A stretch of 64,000 nucleotides of DNA from Gloeobacter morelensis MG652769 (GTDB lineage: Bacteria; Cyanobacteriota; Cyanobacteriia; Gloeobacterales; Gloeobacteraceae). This document shows positions 47,736-56,891 of the stretch, in pieces; positions within the stretch are counted from its first letter, which is position 1; each line of letters begins with the position of its first letter. The stretch is from positions 4,712,001 through 4,776,000 of the forward strand of contig NZ_CP063845.1 in assembly GCF_021018745.1 (NCBI RefSeq), written 5' to 3'. The position numbers and the translations under genes are program-made. The notes under the pieces were generated by a model. The model was not told the DNA's origin. It made no database searches and saw only the letters and a program-made list of their open reading frames with translations.

Positions 47736-48713
47736 ATGGCCGCTCGTTCCTGCCGGGAAAGCAAAGTGTCGATCCTGGGTGCGGGCAATGTCGGAACCGC
47801 CCTTGCCCAACGGCTTATCCAGGGCAACCTCGCCGATGTGGTGCTGCTCGATATCGTCGAAGGCCGTCCCCAGGGGCTCGCCCTCGACCTGCTCGAAGCC
47901 TGCGGCGTCGAGGGACGCACTTGTCGGATCACCGGCACCAACGACTACGCCCGCACCGCCGGGTCGGACGTGCTGGTGGTGGCGGCCGGATTTGCCCGCC
48001 AGCCCGGCATGAGCCGCGACGACCTGCTGCTGACCAACACCCGCATCGTTTTTGAAGTGACGCAAAAGGCGGTCACCCACTCCCCGGAGGCGACCGTGGT
48101 GGTGATTACCAATCCCCTCGACGCGATGAGCCATGTTGCCTGGCGGGCGAGTGGTCTTGTCCCTGAACGGGTAATGGGCATGGCGGGGGTGCTCGATGCC
48201 GCCCGCTTCGAAACATTTATTGCCTGGGAACTGGGATTTTCGGTGCGCGATATCCGGGCGATGGTGTTGGGCGGCCATGGAGATCTGATGGTGCCGCTGC
48301 CTCGTTACACGACCATCTCGGGCGTTCCGCTGACGCAACTGTTGAGTGCCGCCCGGATCGACGCGCTGATTGAGCGCACCCGCACGGGCGGAGCTGAGAT
48401 CGTCCATCTGCTCAAGCGCGGCGGTGCTTACTATGCCCCGGCCGCCGCCGCCGCCCGGATGATCGAGACTTTGTTGGGCGACGAACGGCGTCTGCTGCCG
48501 GTCGCCGCCTACCTGAGCGGTGAGTACGGTTTGAGGGACATCCACATGGGTGTGCCGGTCATCCTCGGCCGCCACGGTGTCGAGCGGGTGGTCGAGCTGA
48601 CTCTGGAGACGGAGGAAAAAGCTGCGCTGTGCCGCTCCGCCCATACGATCCGCGCCAGCCTCGATCAGATTGCTCACCTGATGCCTGCAAACCAGCCGCC
48701 ATCGGCGGTGTAA
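47736..48713 (+). CDS. mdh: malate dehydrogenase
   Basis: 325-residue NAD-dependent malate dehydrogenase of the LDH-like branch. Nucleotide fold [17 protein letters not shown], substrate loop [16 protein letters not shown] with two Arg (the Arg pattern marks malate rather than lactate), and catalytic [15 protein letters not shown] with His. Ribosome site AGGAGGGG precedes ATG 47736. In the forward direction after the palindrome. Confidence 0.92.
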   Translation: MAARSCRESKVSILGAGNVGTALAQRLIQGNLADVVLLDIVEGRPQGLALDLLEACGVEGRTCRITGTNDYARTAGSDVLVVAAGFARQPGMSRDDLLLTNTRIVFEVTQKAVTHSPEATVVVITNPLDAMSHVAWRASGLVPERVMGMAGVLDAARFETFIAWELGFSVRDIRAMVLGGHGDLMVPLPRYTTISGVPLTQLLSAARIDALIERTRTGGAEIVHLLKRGGAYYAPAAAAARMIETLLGDERRLLPVAAYLSGEYGLRDIHMGVPVILGRHGVERVVELTLETEEKAALCRSAHTIRASLDQIAHLMPANQPPSAV

Positions 48714-48888
48714 GATCGGCTGGCGCAGGTGTCAAAATGCAGAGTTTTTTTTATTTCCAATTCGCCAGTACGGGAGTAACATTTTTGGATACGAGGCTCC
48801 GCAAGAATTAAAAAGTCTAGCTGAAGCTCCCCCGTACAAGCATTGGTTTCTCAACCTCAAAACCACCACGAATTTCCTGGAGAGCAGG

Positions 48889-49104
48889 ATGCAGCGTTCT
48901 CATTTCACCGAAAACACTATGGCCTGGTGGCTGGAGATGGCCACCGACGAACCTTATCTATATCTGTTCGGCCCTTTCGAATCGCCCGAGGAGGCAGAAG
49001 CGGCCGTCCCCCGGCACCGGGCGGACCTGATCTCCGAGGGCTGGCAGGTGCTCTCGGCCACGGTCAGCTCCAAGGGACCGTCCGGTGCCTTTCTGGTCGC
49101 CTGA
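48889..49104 (+). CDS. DUF1816 protein
   Basis: 71 residues: MAWWLEMATDEPYLYLFGPFESPEEAEAAVPRHRADLISEGWQVLSATVSS, the compact WW...YYFGPF...EEAEA pattern of DUF1816, a small cyanobacterial family. ATG 48889 follows GGAGAG. Function unknown; no neighbouring pathway. Confidence 0.8.
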   Translation: MQRSHFTENTMAWWLEMATDEPYLYLFGPFESPEEAEAAVPRHRADLISEGWQVLSATVSSKGPSGAFLVA

Positions 49105-49107
49105 AAA

Positions 49108-50346
49108 TTAGAGCCTCCAGTAGCTGACGGCGGCGGCAGCCAGAGTCATCACCCCTGGGGCGATGGCACCGTCGCCGCCGTCGAAGCTTGGATGGTGCAG
49201 CGGGTAACTGGTCGGCCCGCCCACGCCGAGCCGGAACATCGTGCCGGGCACCTGCTCGCAGAACACGGCGAAATCCTCCGCCCCCATCGAGGGCTCCGGC
49301 AGTGCCTGGAGGTACTGCGCCCCGAGCAGTGTGCGCACGCAATCTTCCACCAGATGGGTCAGGTGGGGATCGTTGAGCACCGAGGGTGTGCCGTTGCCGT
49401 AGTGCAGCCGGTAGTCGGCGCCGAAGGCGGCACAGGTCTGGGCAACGATTTGCTCGATCCAGGTGGGAAGGGCCGTGCGCGTCTGGGGATCGAGCGAGCG
49501 CACCGTGCCTTTGAGCACGACGTGGTCGCAAATAATGTTGGGGGCGCGTCCGCCCTGCATCTGGCCGATCGAGAGCACCACCGGCCTGAGGGGATTGTGC
49601 ATGCGGCTGATCCCCTGCTGCAGGGCGGTGACCACGTTGGCGGCGACCCAGATGGCGTCGACCGCCTCGTGGGGACGGGCCCCGTGGCCGGAACGACCGA
49701 ACACTTCGATCACAAGCGAATCGGCGGCGGCGGTGAATACCCCCGGCCGCACGCCGATCACCCCGACCGGCAAGCTCGGAAAACAGTGCAACGCAAACAG
49801 CGCCGAGACCCGCGGATCTTCGAGCGCCCCGTCGTCGACCATCCAGCGCGCCCCCTGCGCCGTCTCCTCAGCCGGTTGAAACAAAAACTTGACCCGACCG
49901 GGCAGCGACTCGCGCAGTGAGGCAAGCACCATGGCCGTTCCCAGGCCGATCGCCGTGTGCAAGTCGTGACCGCAGGCGTGCATGACGCCGCGCACCTGCG
50001 AGCGGTAAGGCAGTTCCGTCTGCTCGGCGATCGGCAACCCGTCCATGTCGGCGCGCACCCCGACGGTGCGTTCGTCGCGGCCGTTGCCGCTCAGCAAACC
50101 GACCACCCCGGTGCGTCCGACCCCGCTTTTTACTTCCAGACCCAGCTCGGCCAGCAACTCCGCCACGCAGTCGGCGGTGCGGTACTCCTCACCGCTCAAT
50201 TCAGGGTGGGCATGGAGGTGCTGACGAAGGGCCACCAGTCTGGGCAGCACCCGGTGGGTCTCGGCGCTGATCGCCTGAAGCAGAGCCGGGCGGGCGGCTG
50301 AAAATTCGTTGGAGGGCGACAGGTACATACTCTGAATCACTGCCAT
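49108..50346 (-). CDS. M20D amidohydrolase
   Basis: 412 residues from the ATG at 50346 (others at 50328 and 50448). Metal motif MHACGHDLHTA, catalytic EE (FQPAEETAQGA) and SMGAEDFAVF are those of peptidase M20D, which hydrolyses N-acyl amino acids and auxin conjugates. The cytosolic form expected here has no signal. Substrate cannot be predicted. Confidence 0.9.
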   Translation of the reverse strand: MAVIQSMYLSPSNEFSAARPALLQAISAETHRVLPRLVALRQHLHAHPELSGEEYRTADCVAELLAELGLEVKSGVGRTGVVGLLSGNGRDERTVGVRADMDGLPIAEQTELPYRSQVRGVMHACGHDLHTAIGLGTAMVLASLRESLPGRVKFLFQPAEETAQGARWMVDDGALEDPRVSALFALHCFPSLPVGVIGVRPGVFTAAADSLVIEVFGRSGHGARPHEAVDAIWVAANVVTALQQGISRMHNPLRPVVLSIGQMQGGRAPNIICDHVVLKGTVRSLDPQTRTALPTWIEQIVAQTCAAFGADYRLHYGNGTPSVLNDPHLTHLVEDCVRTLLGAQYLQALPEPSMGAEDFAVFCEQVPGTMFRLGVGGPTSYPLHHPSFDGGDGAIAPGVMTLAAAAVSYWRL

Positions 50347-50411
50347 CCTGGGGTGCGGCCTCGACCGCAGCACGCGGCGACTTTGATTAAACTTAACACT
50401 GTTCGGCGCTT

Positions 50412-50440
50412 TTCTTCGCACCGGGGCGGGCTGGTATAAT
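50412..50440 (+). promoter_or_regulatory. extended -10 promoter for the LpxB-related/ndhD run
   Basis: TGGTATAAT ends at 50440, a perfect TGn extended -10 (TATAAT 50435-50440). The -35 position at 50412-50417 reads TTCTTC and is weak, as is usual for extended -10 promoters. Transcription would start near 50447, giving a leader of about 79 bases that can fold with GCGGTG and CACCGC outer arms. Confidence 0.6.
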
Positions 50441-50525
50441 CCTCTCAACTGTTTTCCTGGTGAGCTGCAAGGCGGTGAACGGCTCCCGAAGGTAGACGGG
50501 TTCCAGGTACACCGCAGGCGGGTTG

Positions 50526-51749
50526 ATGCATAGGATTCTTTTTATCTCCGACGGCCATGGTGAAGATTGGGTCGCGGCGCAGATAGCTTCTCAGCTGACC
50601 CGCTTGTCCGCCCAGCGCGATTTAGGAGCGCTCGAACTGAGGGCGCTGCCGATGGTGGGCGACGGCCACAGCTACGAGCGCATCGGCGTGCCGCTCGCAC
50701 TGACCACACGGGTGTTGCCCTCGGGGGGCTTTACCTTTAAGACGCTACGCGGGCTGTGGCTCGATTTGCGCTCGGGCCTGGCCGGTTACGGCGCTCACCT
50801 GGTGCGCTCGGTGCGCGGCCTGGCCGATTGGGCGGACTTGGTGGTTGCGGTGGGGGACATCCTGCCGCTGTCGCTCGCCTGGTTGACGGGCAAGCCCTAC
50901 CTCTTCGTGGGCTGCACCAAATCCGACTACTACACCGAAGGCGCCTACAGCTGCTACTTCCCCTGGGAGCGGGCGCTGTTGCATCCGCCGCGCTGCCTGC
51001 ATGCCTTCACCCGTGACCGGATCACCTGCCGCAATTTGCGGCTGCACCGGGTACCGGCCAGCTACTGGGGCAATCCGATGATGGACGGGTTGGAGTGGGA
51101 CGATACCCACCAGCCGCCGCGGCCGGAGGGCACTTTTATCGGCCTGCTGCCAGGTTCGCGGCCGGGGGAGGCCCAGCGCAACTTGCTCGATATGTTGCGC
51201 TGCCTGGAGGCCGTTCGCCACCACCTCGGGGGACCGGTGCACTTCGAGGCGGCGATCTCAGCGGGGTTGGGCCTGGAGAGCTTCCGGCGTCAGGCCGCTC
51301 CTTTGGGCTGGCAGGATCGCGGCGAGGGCCGCTTCGAGCGCAACACCACGGCGGTGGTGCTGCGCACGGACAACTTCAGCGCGGTTCTGCATCGGGCCCA
51401 TTTGCTCATCGCCATGGCCGGCACCGCCACCGAGCAGGCGGTAGGCCTGGGTAAACCGGTGATCACGCTGCCGGGGCGCGGCCCGCAGTTCACCCGCCGC
51501 TTCGCCTATCTACAGAGACAGCTGCTTGGCGATTCGGTGCGCATCGTCGATGTCGCCCCCGCCCGTCGGCCCGAGGCGGTCGCCGGCACCGCCGCCGATT
51601 TGATCAAAGATCGCGAGCGGCTCCGGCAATTTGCGCGCAACGGCTACGAGCGCATGGGTGGTGCCGGGGCCGCCGGTCAAATCGCCGCATTTGCCCTTGA
51701 CCAGTTACCCCGGCGGGTCCGCGGCGGTACTCCCCAGTCGCGTGGCTGA
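50526..51749 (+). CDS. LpxB-related glycosyltransferase-like protein
   Basis: 407 residues resembling the lipid-A-disaccharide-synthase-related family: ILFISDGHGEDWVAAQIASQL, LVVAVGDILPLSLAWLTGKPYLFVG, GLLPGSRPGEAQRNLLDML, and IAMAGTATEQAVGLGKPVITLPGRGPQFT. It is not the canonical LpxB (no LpxA/LpxD here); its acceptor is unknown. ATG 50526 is preferred to a TTG at 50523. It overlaps the MFS gene start by eight bases, beginning a compact operon. Confidence 0.85.
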   Translation: MHRILFISDGHGEDWVAAQIASQLTRLSAQRDLGALELRALPMVGDGHSYERIGVPLALTTRVLPSGGFTFKTLRGLWLDLRSGLAGYGAHLVRSVRGLADWADLVVAVGDILPLSLAWLTGKPYLFVGCTKSDYYTEGAYSCYFPWERALLHPPRCLHAFTRDRITCRNLRLHRVPASYWGNPMMDGLEWDDTHQPPRPEGTFIGLLPGSRPGEAQRNLLDMLRCLEAVRHHLGGPVHFEAAISAGLGLESFRRQAAPLGWQDRGEGRFERNTTAVVLRTDNFSAVLHRAHLLIAMAGTATEQAVGLGKPVITLPGRGPQFTRRFAYLQRQLLGDSVRIVDVAPARRPEAVAGTAADLIKDRERLRQFARNGYERMGGAGAAGQIAAFALDQLPRRVRGGTPQSRG

Positions 51750-53028
51750 AGCCCCTACCCTCGAAGGCGGCACGGGTTTGGCCGCTCTGTGGCGATTTTT
51801 CCGCCGGCCGGAAATCTGGCGGCTGTGCCTCGGACGCTGGACCTCCGACTGGGGCGACGCGGTGCACATCCTGGCATTTAACTGGCTGTTGGTGCAGCAG
51901 ACCGGCTCGGCGGCGGCGGTGGGATTGTGCCAGGCCCTCTGGATTGCAGGCCAACTGGCCTTCTCCTGGCCGGGGGGATGGCTTGTCGACCGCCTGGGTC
52001 CGCGCGCGCTGCTGCTGACGAGCTACGGCCTGCACGGCGCCCTCATCGCCACCTTCGCCGCCTTGGCCTTCTGGGGATGGACCAACCTCTGGCTGTTGGG
52101 CGGGATTTCGATCGTGCTCGGGGTACTCGGCGCCCCGACCGATCCGGCCCACCGCTCCCTCACCAAGCAGATAGCCCCCGAAAACGCCGATCTAGTTCGT
52201 CTCAACGGGCTCCTATCTAGCGGCGGGGCTGCTGCCCAGTGTCTGGGACCGCTGTTGGCCGGCTGGATGCTGATGGCGGTGCCGGGCGCCTGGGCCTTCG
52301 CCCTCAACGCTTTGAGCTTCGCCGCCGCCGCGGTGGCCCTGGCGGGTGTCCGGCCAAAAGCGCCGCGCGCCGCGGCGGCCCCGCCCCTCCCGGCCGCCGG
52401 TCGCGCGCCGCTGCTTGCCGTCCTGCGGCCCCTGCTAGGACCGCTCATCGCCGCCAGCGGCTTTATCTTCGGCCCGGCGGCGCTGCTGGTGGTCTTTTTG
52501 CCCTACTACGTCCAGCAAGTCCAGCACTGGCCCATCGCGGCTTTGGGCACGCTGGAGGCGGCCCGCTGGCTGGGGTTGGGGATCGGTACCGTGCTCGGCT
52601 CGTTGCTGCTTGGGCGTCTGGCCGTCCGATTGTCCCTGGCCCTGGCCGTGTCCCTCGCCTCGCTGCTTGTGCCCCTGGCGGGTTTTGCCCTCAGCGCCTC
52701 CGCAGGCTGGATGGTTCAGGCAGGCTGGCTTGCCGCCCTGGGCGCCGCGGCCGGGGTGGCCTACGTCCTGCTCAATCTACTGTTCTTGCAGGAGGTGCGC
52801 GCCGAATGGATGGGCCGGGTCAACGGCGGGCTGGCAGTCTACGTCGGTCTGGGCCTGCTCGTCTTTGGGGCGTTGTGGTGGCTGACTATCGAACGGATTG
52901 GCTATCCTGTGGCCCTGCGGGGGGCCATCGCGCTTTTTGCCGCCTGCTTGATCCCCGCCGCCCTGGCGGCTTTGCGCCCCCGTTTGATGAAGTGTTTCTC
53001 ACTAGACAACCGTTCGCAGGAGCCCTAG
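51742..53028 (+). CDS. MFS transporter
   Basis: 428 residues with about 12 hydrophobic helices and the MFS_3 pattern (RWTSDWGDAVHILAFNWLLVQQTGSAAAVGLCQALWIAGQLAFSWPGGWLVDRLGPR). GTG 51742 starts inside the previous stop codon region. The position between an LpxB-like enzyme and an NTF2-like exported protein suggests an envelope-related exporter; the substrate is unknown. Confidence 0.88.
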   Translation: MAEAPTLEGGTGLAALWRFFRRPEIWRLCLGRWTSDWGDAVHILAFNWLLVQQTGSAAAVGLCQALWIAGQLAFSWPGGWLVDRLGPRALLLTSYGLHGALIATFAALAFWGWTNLWLLGGISIVLGVLGAPTDPAHRSLTKQIAPENADLVRLNGLLSSGGAAAQCLGPLLAGWMLMAVPGAWAFALNALSFAAAAVALAGVRPKAPRAAAAPPLPAAGRAPLLAVLRPLLGPLIAASGFIFGPAALLVVFLPYYVQQVQHWPIAALGTLEAARWLGLGIGTVLGSLLLGRLAVRLSLALAVSLASLLVPLAGFALSASAGWMVQAGWLAALGAAAGVAYVLLNLLFLQEVRAEWMGRVNGGLAVYVGLGLLVFGALWWLTIERIGYPVALRGAIALFAACLIPAALAALRPRLMKCFSLDNRSQEP

Positions 53029-53029
53029 G

Positions 53030-53911
53030 ATGAAGAAGTGTAAAGAATTGGTTGGGGACACACCCTTGTCGGCACGTCAGTCTGGATTATTGGCGCTTTT
53101 GGTGGCTTGCGGAGCGTTTCTCGCCCCTGCTGCCCAGGCGGCCGACGAGGTCATTACCGAGCGGGTGCGGGCGCTTGCAGTTCAAATGGATGCGTCGGCC
53201 TCCCAGGAAAACCTGGATAGCCTGTTTGCAAACTACGCCCCGAGTTTCAAATCCAGTGACGGCCTCGGCTACGAAACGACCCGCCAGGCGGTTTCAGCGC
53301 TTTGGGACAAACTTTCCAAGCCAACCTATCAGACCAATATCACCGCGGTCGTTCCTGAGAAAAACCGCTACCGGGTGAATGCGACGACGCGCCTGCAGGC
53401 GGATTACAAGACCGAACTGGGCGAACCGGCCCGCCTTGAATCCACCGTCGAGACGGTCAGCCGCTACGAAGATCAAAAAACCGGCCTCAAGCTGGTCTCC
53501 CAAGAAATTGCCGCCGAGCGCACCACTTTGAGCATTGGCGGCAAGCCTCCCCAGGTGAGTCTCAACCTGCCCTCGGCGGTGCGGGTGGGCAAAAACTTCA
53601 AAGTTGAAGCCGTGCTCGCAACGCCCCTGCAGGAGGCGCCCGCTCTGGGAGGTATTCGCCTGACGCCCATCACGACCAAGACGGCTACCGCTCTCGAAGC
53701 GCCCGCCCTTGAACCGCTGCGCACCGGCGGCTTGTTCAAGACCGGTCAGGCGCCTTCGCGCCCGGAAGATCAGGCGGTCACCCTCGCCTTTGTCCGCGAG
53801 GGAGGGCTGCTGCTGGTCAACCAGAGGCTCAAAGTGACCGAGACAGAACCGCCAAAGCCGGAGATCCAGCCCCCGGCCCCCGCCCCCAAACTTTCACCGA
53901 AAACGGAGTAA
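53030..53911 (+). CDS. exported NTF2-like protein
   Basis: 293 residues with a signal peptide (LSARQSGLLALLVACGAFLAPAAQAA). A region of about 110 residues (ERVRALAVQMDASASQENLDSLFANYAPSFKS) has the pattern of an NTF2/SnoaL-like domain, and a Pro-rich C-terminus follows. One base separates it from the MFS stop and seven from ndhD. No function assigned. Confidence 0.65.
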   Translation: MKKCKELVGDTPLSARQSGLLALLVACGAFLAPAAQAADEVITERVRALAVQMDASASQENLDSLFANYAPSFKSSDGLGYETTRQAVSALWDKLSKPTYQTNITAVVPEKNRYRVNATTRLQADYKTELGEPARLESTVETVSRYEDQKTGLKLVSQEIAAERTTLSIGGKPPQVSLNLPSAVRVGKNFKVEAVLATPLQEAPALGGIRLTPITTKTATALEAPALEPLRTGGLFKTGQAPSRPEDQAVTLAFVREGGLLLVNQRLKVTETEPPKPEIQPPAPAPKLSPKTE

Positions 53912-53918
53912 GCCCGCG

Positions 53919-55415
53919 ATGAGTGTGCCCTGGCTCAGTCTGGTCCTCTTCTTTCCCACCCTGGGGGCTTTGGGTCTGGCCCTGCTTCCGGGCGAGGTGA
54001 GCTATCGTTTCGCCCGCGTCTGGGCACTGACGGTGGCCGGACTGACCTTTTTGCTGAGCGGTCTGGTGGCCTACAACTTCGACTACACCAGCACCAAGCC
54101 CCAATTTGCCGAGACCATCAACTGGTTGCCGCAGTTGGGAATCAGCTACAACATCGCCGTAGACGGCCTCAGCCTGCCGCTGGTTCTGCTGACGGGTCTG
54201 CTGGTGGTGCTGTCGATCCTGACCAGTTGGCAGCTCAACAAGCGCGCCCGCCTCTACTATGTCCTGATTTTGCTGCTGAGCACCGGCGTGCTGGGAGCCT
54301 TTATGGCCCGAGACACCATCTTGTTCTTCCTGGCCTACGAGATGGAACTCATCCCGCTGTACTTTCTCATTAGCATCTGGGGCGGCAAGCGGCGCGAGTA
54401 CGCGGGCACCAAGTTCCTGCTCTACACGTTTTTGTCGGGCGTGGCGCTACTGGTCGCCTTCTTGAGCACCTATTTCTTCTCCGGGGTCAACAGCTTCAGC
54501 ATCGACGTGCTGGCCAACCCCGCCACGCCCTATCCGCTCGTCTTCCAGTTCATCACCCTGGGACTCATCACCTTCGGCTTCGCCATCAAGATGCCCCTGG
54601 TACCCTTGCACACCTGGCTGCCTGACGCCCACGTCGAGGCGCCCACGGCGGTCTCGGTGCTGCTGGCGGGGGTCTTGCTCAAGCTCGGCACCTACGGCAT
54701 CGTCCGCTTCGGCCTCGGGATCTTCCCGGAGGCGGCCGTCCAGTTTGCCTGGCTGCTCTCGGTGCTCGCCGCCATCAACGTCGTCTACGCTTCGCTCGCG
54801 GCGATGGCCCAGACCGACATCAAAAAAATGATCGCCTACAGTTCGATCGCCCACATGGGCTACGTGGTGCTGGGGATCGCCTCGCTCAACGAAACCGGCC
54901 TGGGTGGAGCGATGTTCCAGATGATCAGCCACGGCATCATCTCGGGGCTATTGTTCATGCTGGTGGGCCTGGTCTACGAAAAAGCCGGCACCCGCGAGCT
55001 GCCCAAGCTTGGGGGCCTGTTTGCCACCCTGCCGGTGGTGGGTGCCTTCTTCGTAGGGGCGGCGATGGCGAATGCGGGACTACCCGGCATGAGCGGCTTC
55101 GTGGCCGAATTTATGGTCTTCCGCGGCGGCATCGAGCGATACCCGGTGGCGACGGTCCTCTGCATCTTCGGCATCGTGCTCACCGCCATCTACATGCTCG
55201 CAATGCTGGCGCGCGCCTTCTTCGGCAAACTGCCCGCCAATCTTGAAACCATGCCCCGCGTCAAAGCCTGGGAAATGATCCCGGCCACGGTGCTCCTGGT
55301 CATCTGCGTCGGTCTGGGGCTGTTCCCGACCCTCGCCACGGCAATCTTCGAACCGAACGTGGCCGAACTGGTCCAGCAACTGGACGCCAAGACCGTCGCC
55401 CAGCTTCCGCGCTAA
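53919..55415 (+). CDS. ndhD: NAD(P)H-quinone oxidoreductase subunit NdhD
   Basis: 498 residues, about 14 membrane helices, homologous to NuoM. Conserved NIAVDGLSLPLVLLTGLL, YEMELIPLYFLISIWGG, MPLVPLHTWLPDAHVEAPTAVSVLLAGVLLKLGTYGIVR and AAMAQTDIKKMIAYSSIAHMGYV, including the Glu and Lys in the proton channel. One of several cyanobacterial NdhD forms; NDH-1 cyclic or respiratory electron flow. Last gene before the IS element. Confidence 0.95.
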   Translation: MSVPWLSLVLFFPTLGALGLALLPGEVSYRFARVWALTVAGLTFLLSGLVAYNFDYTSTKPQFAETINWLPQLGISYNIAVDGLSLPLVLLTGLLVVLSILTSWQLNKRARLYYVLILLLSTGVLGAFMARDTILFFLAYEMELIPLYFLISIWGGKRREYAGTKFLLYTFLSGVALLVAFLSTYFFSGVNSFSIDVLANPATPYPLVFQFITLGLITFGFAIKMPLVPLHTWLPDAHVEAPTAVSVLLAGVLLKLGTYGIVRFGLGIFPEAAVQFAWLLSVLAAINVVYASLAAMAQTDIKKMIAYSSIAHMGYVVLGIASLNETGLGGAMFQMISHGIISGLLFMLVGLVYEKAGTRELPKLGGLFATLPVVGAFFVGAAMANAGLPGMSGFVAEFMVFRGGIERYPVATVLCIFGIVLTAIYMLAMLARAFFGKLPANLETMPRVKAWEMIPATVLLVICVGLGLFPTLATAIFEPNVAELVQQLDAKTVAQLPR

Positions 55416-55601
55416 ATCCTTGAGATAGACTCACCGCATCCAGGCAGCAGCAACTACCTATATACTTTGGCGTCCTTGCTGGCCAATCTTTCGGGAATAG
55501 CCAACAAGCTCGATGAATACAAAATCCGAAGGAGCCGCATAATTACGGCTGGCATTGGCATATAATAATGTGACAATTTCTTCAAGGGGTGACAGACAAG
55601 G

Positions 55602-56753
55602 CTACGTGACGCTCAGCATCAACCTTGCAGCCCGCAACCCGCGTCGATAGTCCCGGGCTTTGTTCCTACAGGTGTCTATCAAATTGTCGAGCCAGTCACC
55701 CAAACCCAGCACCGCCTGTGCCCAGTGCCAAGCGTACTGGCCAACCCGAAAAGGGCTGTGACGCCGCAAGCGTCGCTGCTTTTCTTGAACCCTGCCGGTG
55801 TACTTGTCCACCCCTATTCGCTCCAGTTGCAGACCGTTGAGCATCGCTGCACTCCAGGCAATCGATGCTAACAACAGTACCCGCATCATCCGTTCCTGAC
55901 TGACGCGTACTTCTTCAAGATGGTAGCCACAGGATTTGACGTCTTTGTGCCAAACTTCGATTCCCCAACGGTCAGCATACAGCTCAAGTGCTTCGTGTAA
56001 CTTTGGCCGGTCTGTCAAAATATACCAGCCTTCACCCGGTTGCATATTCCGGATTTTTCGTTTCCAGATACAAGCAATATTGAACGGCTCGAATCCCTTG
56101 TTTTTACGATTTTTGGTGACGCGCACTCCGCCAAGAAACATCGACATTCCAGGTTGTAGTTCCAAAGACTTTAGCGAGCGAAAGTCTGCACCTTGTTGTC
56201 GAATATATTCACTGATTTTTAATCTCAAGCAAAAGCCGGCCTTTCGACTGCGCAACCAATTGGCCAGCTTGACACTGCAAAACTCTCTGTCCCCCAACAC
56301 CACGACGCGATAGGCAGAAAGTAGAGACAGAACCGGTGAGAGTAACAGTTGTTGGTCTTCGAGGTTACTGTTGCCAGGATGGTCGAGCAAGGTCCAATTG
56401 AGTGGCAAGGCATGTCTATGCCACACCAGGGCCACTGTCAGCACGTTGTAGTGCCACCAGTCGGTGCGGTCGATCGCCAGTTTGAGTGTGGTTGTCTTGG
56501 AAAAGTGGGTCAGTACCAGGTACAAAACCAATGGGAACCAAGCCTCGAAAATATTGAGTTTGTCGAGGGTGAGAAAGCGTTGGAGAGCGCGCTTGCGACT
56601 GTCGGCAGTGATCGGCAGCGGCAGTGCCTGGGAGAGTTTGCCCAAGGCGAGCTGTTTGTGGGTTTGCAAAGTGGCGACAAGCAAATGCAAAAACAGAGAC
56701 TGTCGCGCAGTGAGCAGGTGTGCGAAGAAGGTCTGGTAGAATGCAGGCATCAT
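55602..56753 (-). CDS. DDE transposase, IS4-like
   Basis: 383 residues. KLAIDRTDWWHYNVLTVALVW holds the first Asp, VVVLGDREFCSVKLANWL the second, and LYADRWGIEVWHKDVKSCGYHLEEVRV the Glu of a YREK-like region, so the DDE triad looks intact. ATG at 56753 (or 56750) follows an A-run; the longer frame to 56792 passes through the hairpin at 56766-56791 and is not the likely start. Confidence 0.93.
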   Translation of the reverse strand: MMPAFYQTFFAHLLTARQSLFLHLLVATLQTHKQLALGKLSQALPLPITADSRKRALQRFLTLDKLNIFEAWFPLVLYLVLTHFSKTTTLKLAIDRTDWWHYNVLTVALVWHRHALPLNWTLLDHPGNSNLEDQQLLLSPVLSLLSAYRVVVLGDREFCSVKLANWLRSRKAGFCLRLKISEYIRQQGADFRSLKSLELQPGMSMFLGGVRVTKNRKNKGFEPFNIACIWKRKIRNMQPGEGWYILTDRPKLHEALELYADRWGIEVWHKDVKSCGYHLEEVRVSQERMMRVLLLASIAWSAAMLNGLQLERIGVDKYTGRVQEKQRRLRRHSPFRVGQYAWHWAQAVLGLGDWLDNLIDTCRNKARDYRRGLRAARLMLSVT

Positions 56754-56765
56754 TGTTTTTTTGGA

Positions 56766-56791
56766 TGGACTTGGGCGACATCCCAAGTCCA
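56766..56791 (-). promoter_or_regulatory. hairpin just upstream of the transposase start
   Basis: TGGACTTGGG (56766-56775) pairs with CCCAAGTCCA (56782-56791), a 10-bp perfect stem with a 6-nt loop inside the IS. It lies 13 bases from the transposase start codon. It could block translation of readthrough transcripts entering from outside, as documented for some other IS, or could act as an attenuator. Confidence 0.55.
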
Positions 56792-56891
56792 TTTTCCTAT
56801 GTAGCGATGCCTGGAATGCTTGTCCAGTCCGGTTTGTGAGCTACTCTGTCACCCCTTGAAGACAATTTCAACAATCTTTGCCAGGGCAACC

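Larger units (their letters stand above)
55580..56861. mobile_element. complete insertion sequence with 7-bp target duplication
   Basis: 1282 bp, bounded by 17-bp inverted repeats CTTCAAGGGGTGACAGA at 55580-55596 and its complement at 56845-56861. The direct repeat ACAATTT flanks it (55573-55579 and 56862-56868), consistent with a target duplication. It contains one intact transposase on the minus strand. Intact ends and duplication suggest a recent insertion. Family is an IS4-like DDE group, but a 7-bp duplication is short for classic IS4. Confidence 0.95.
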
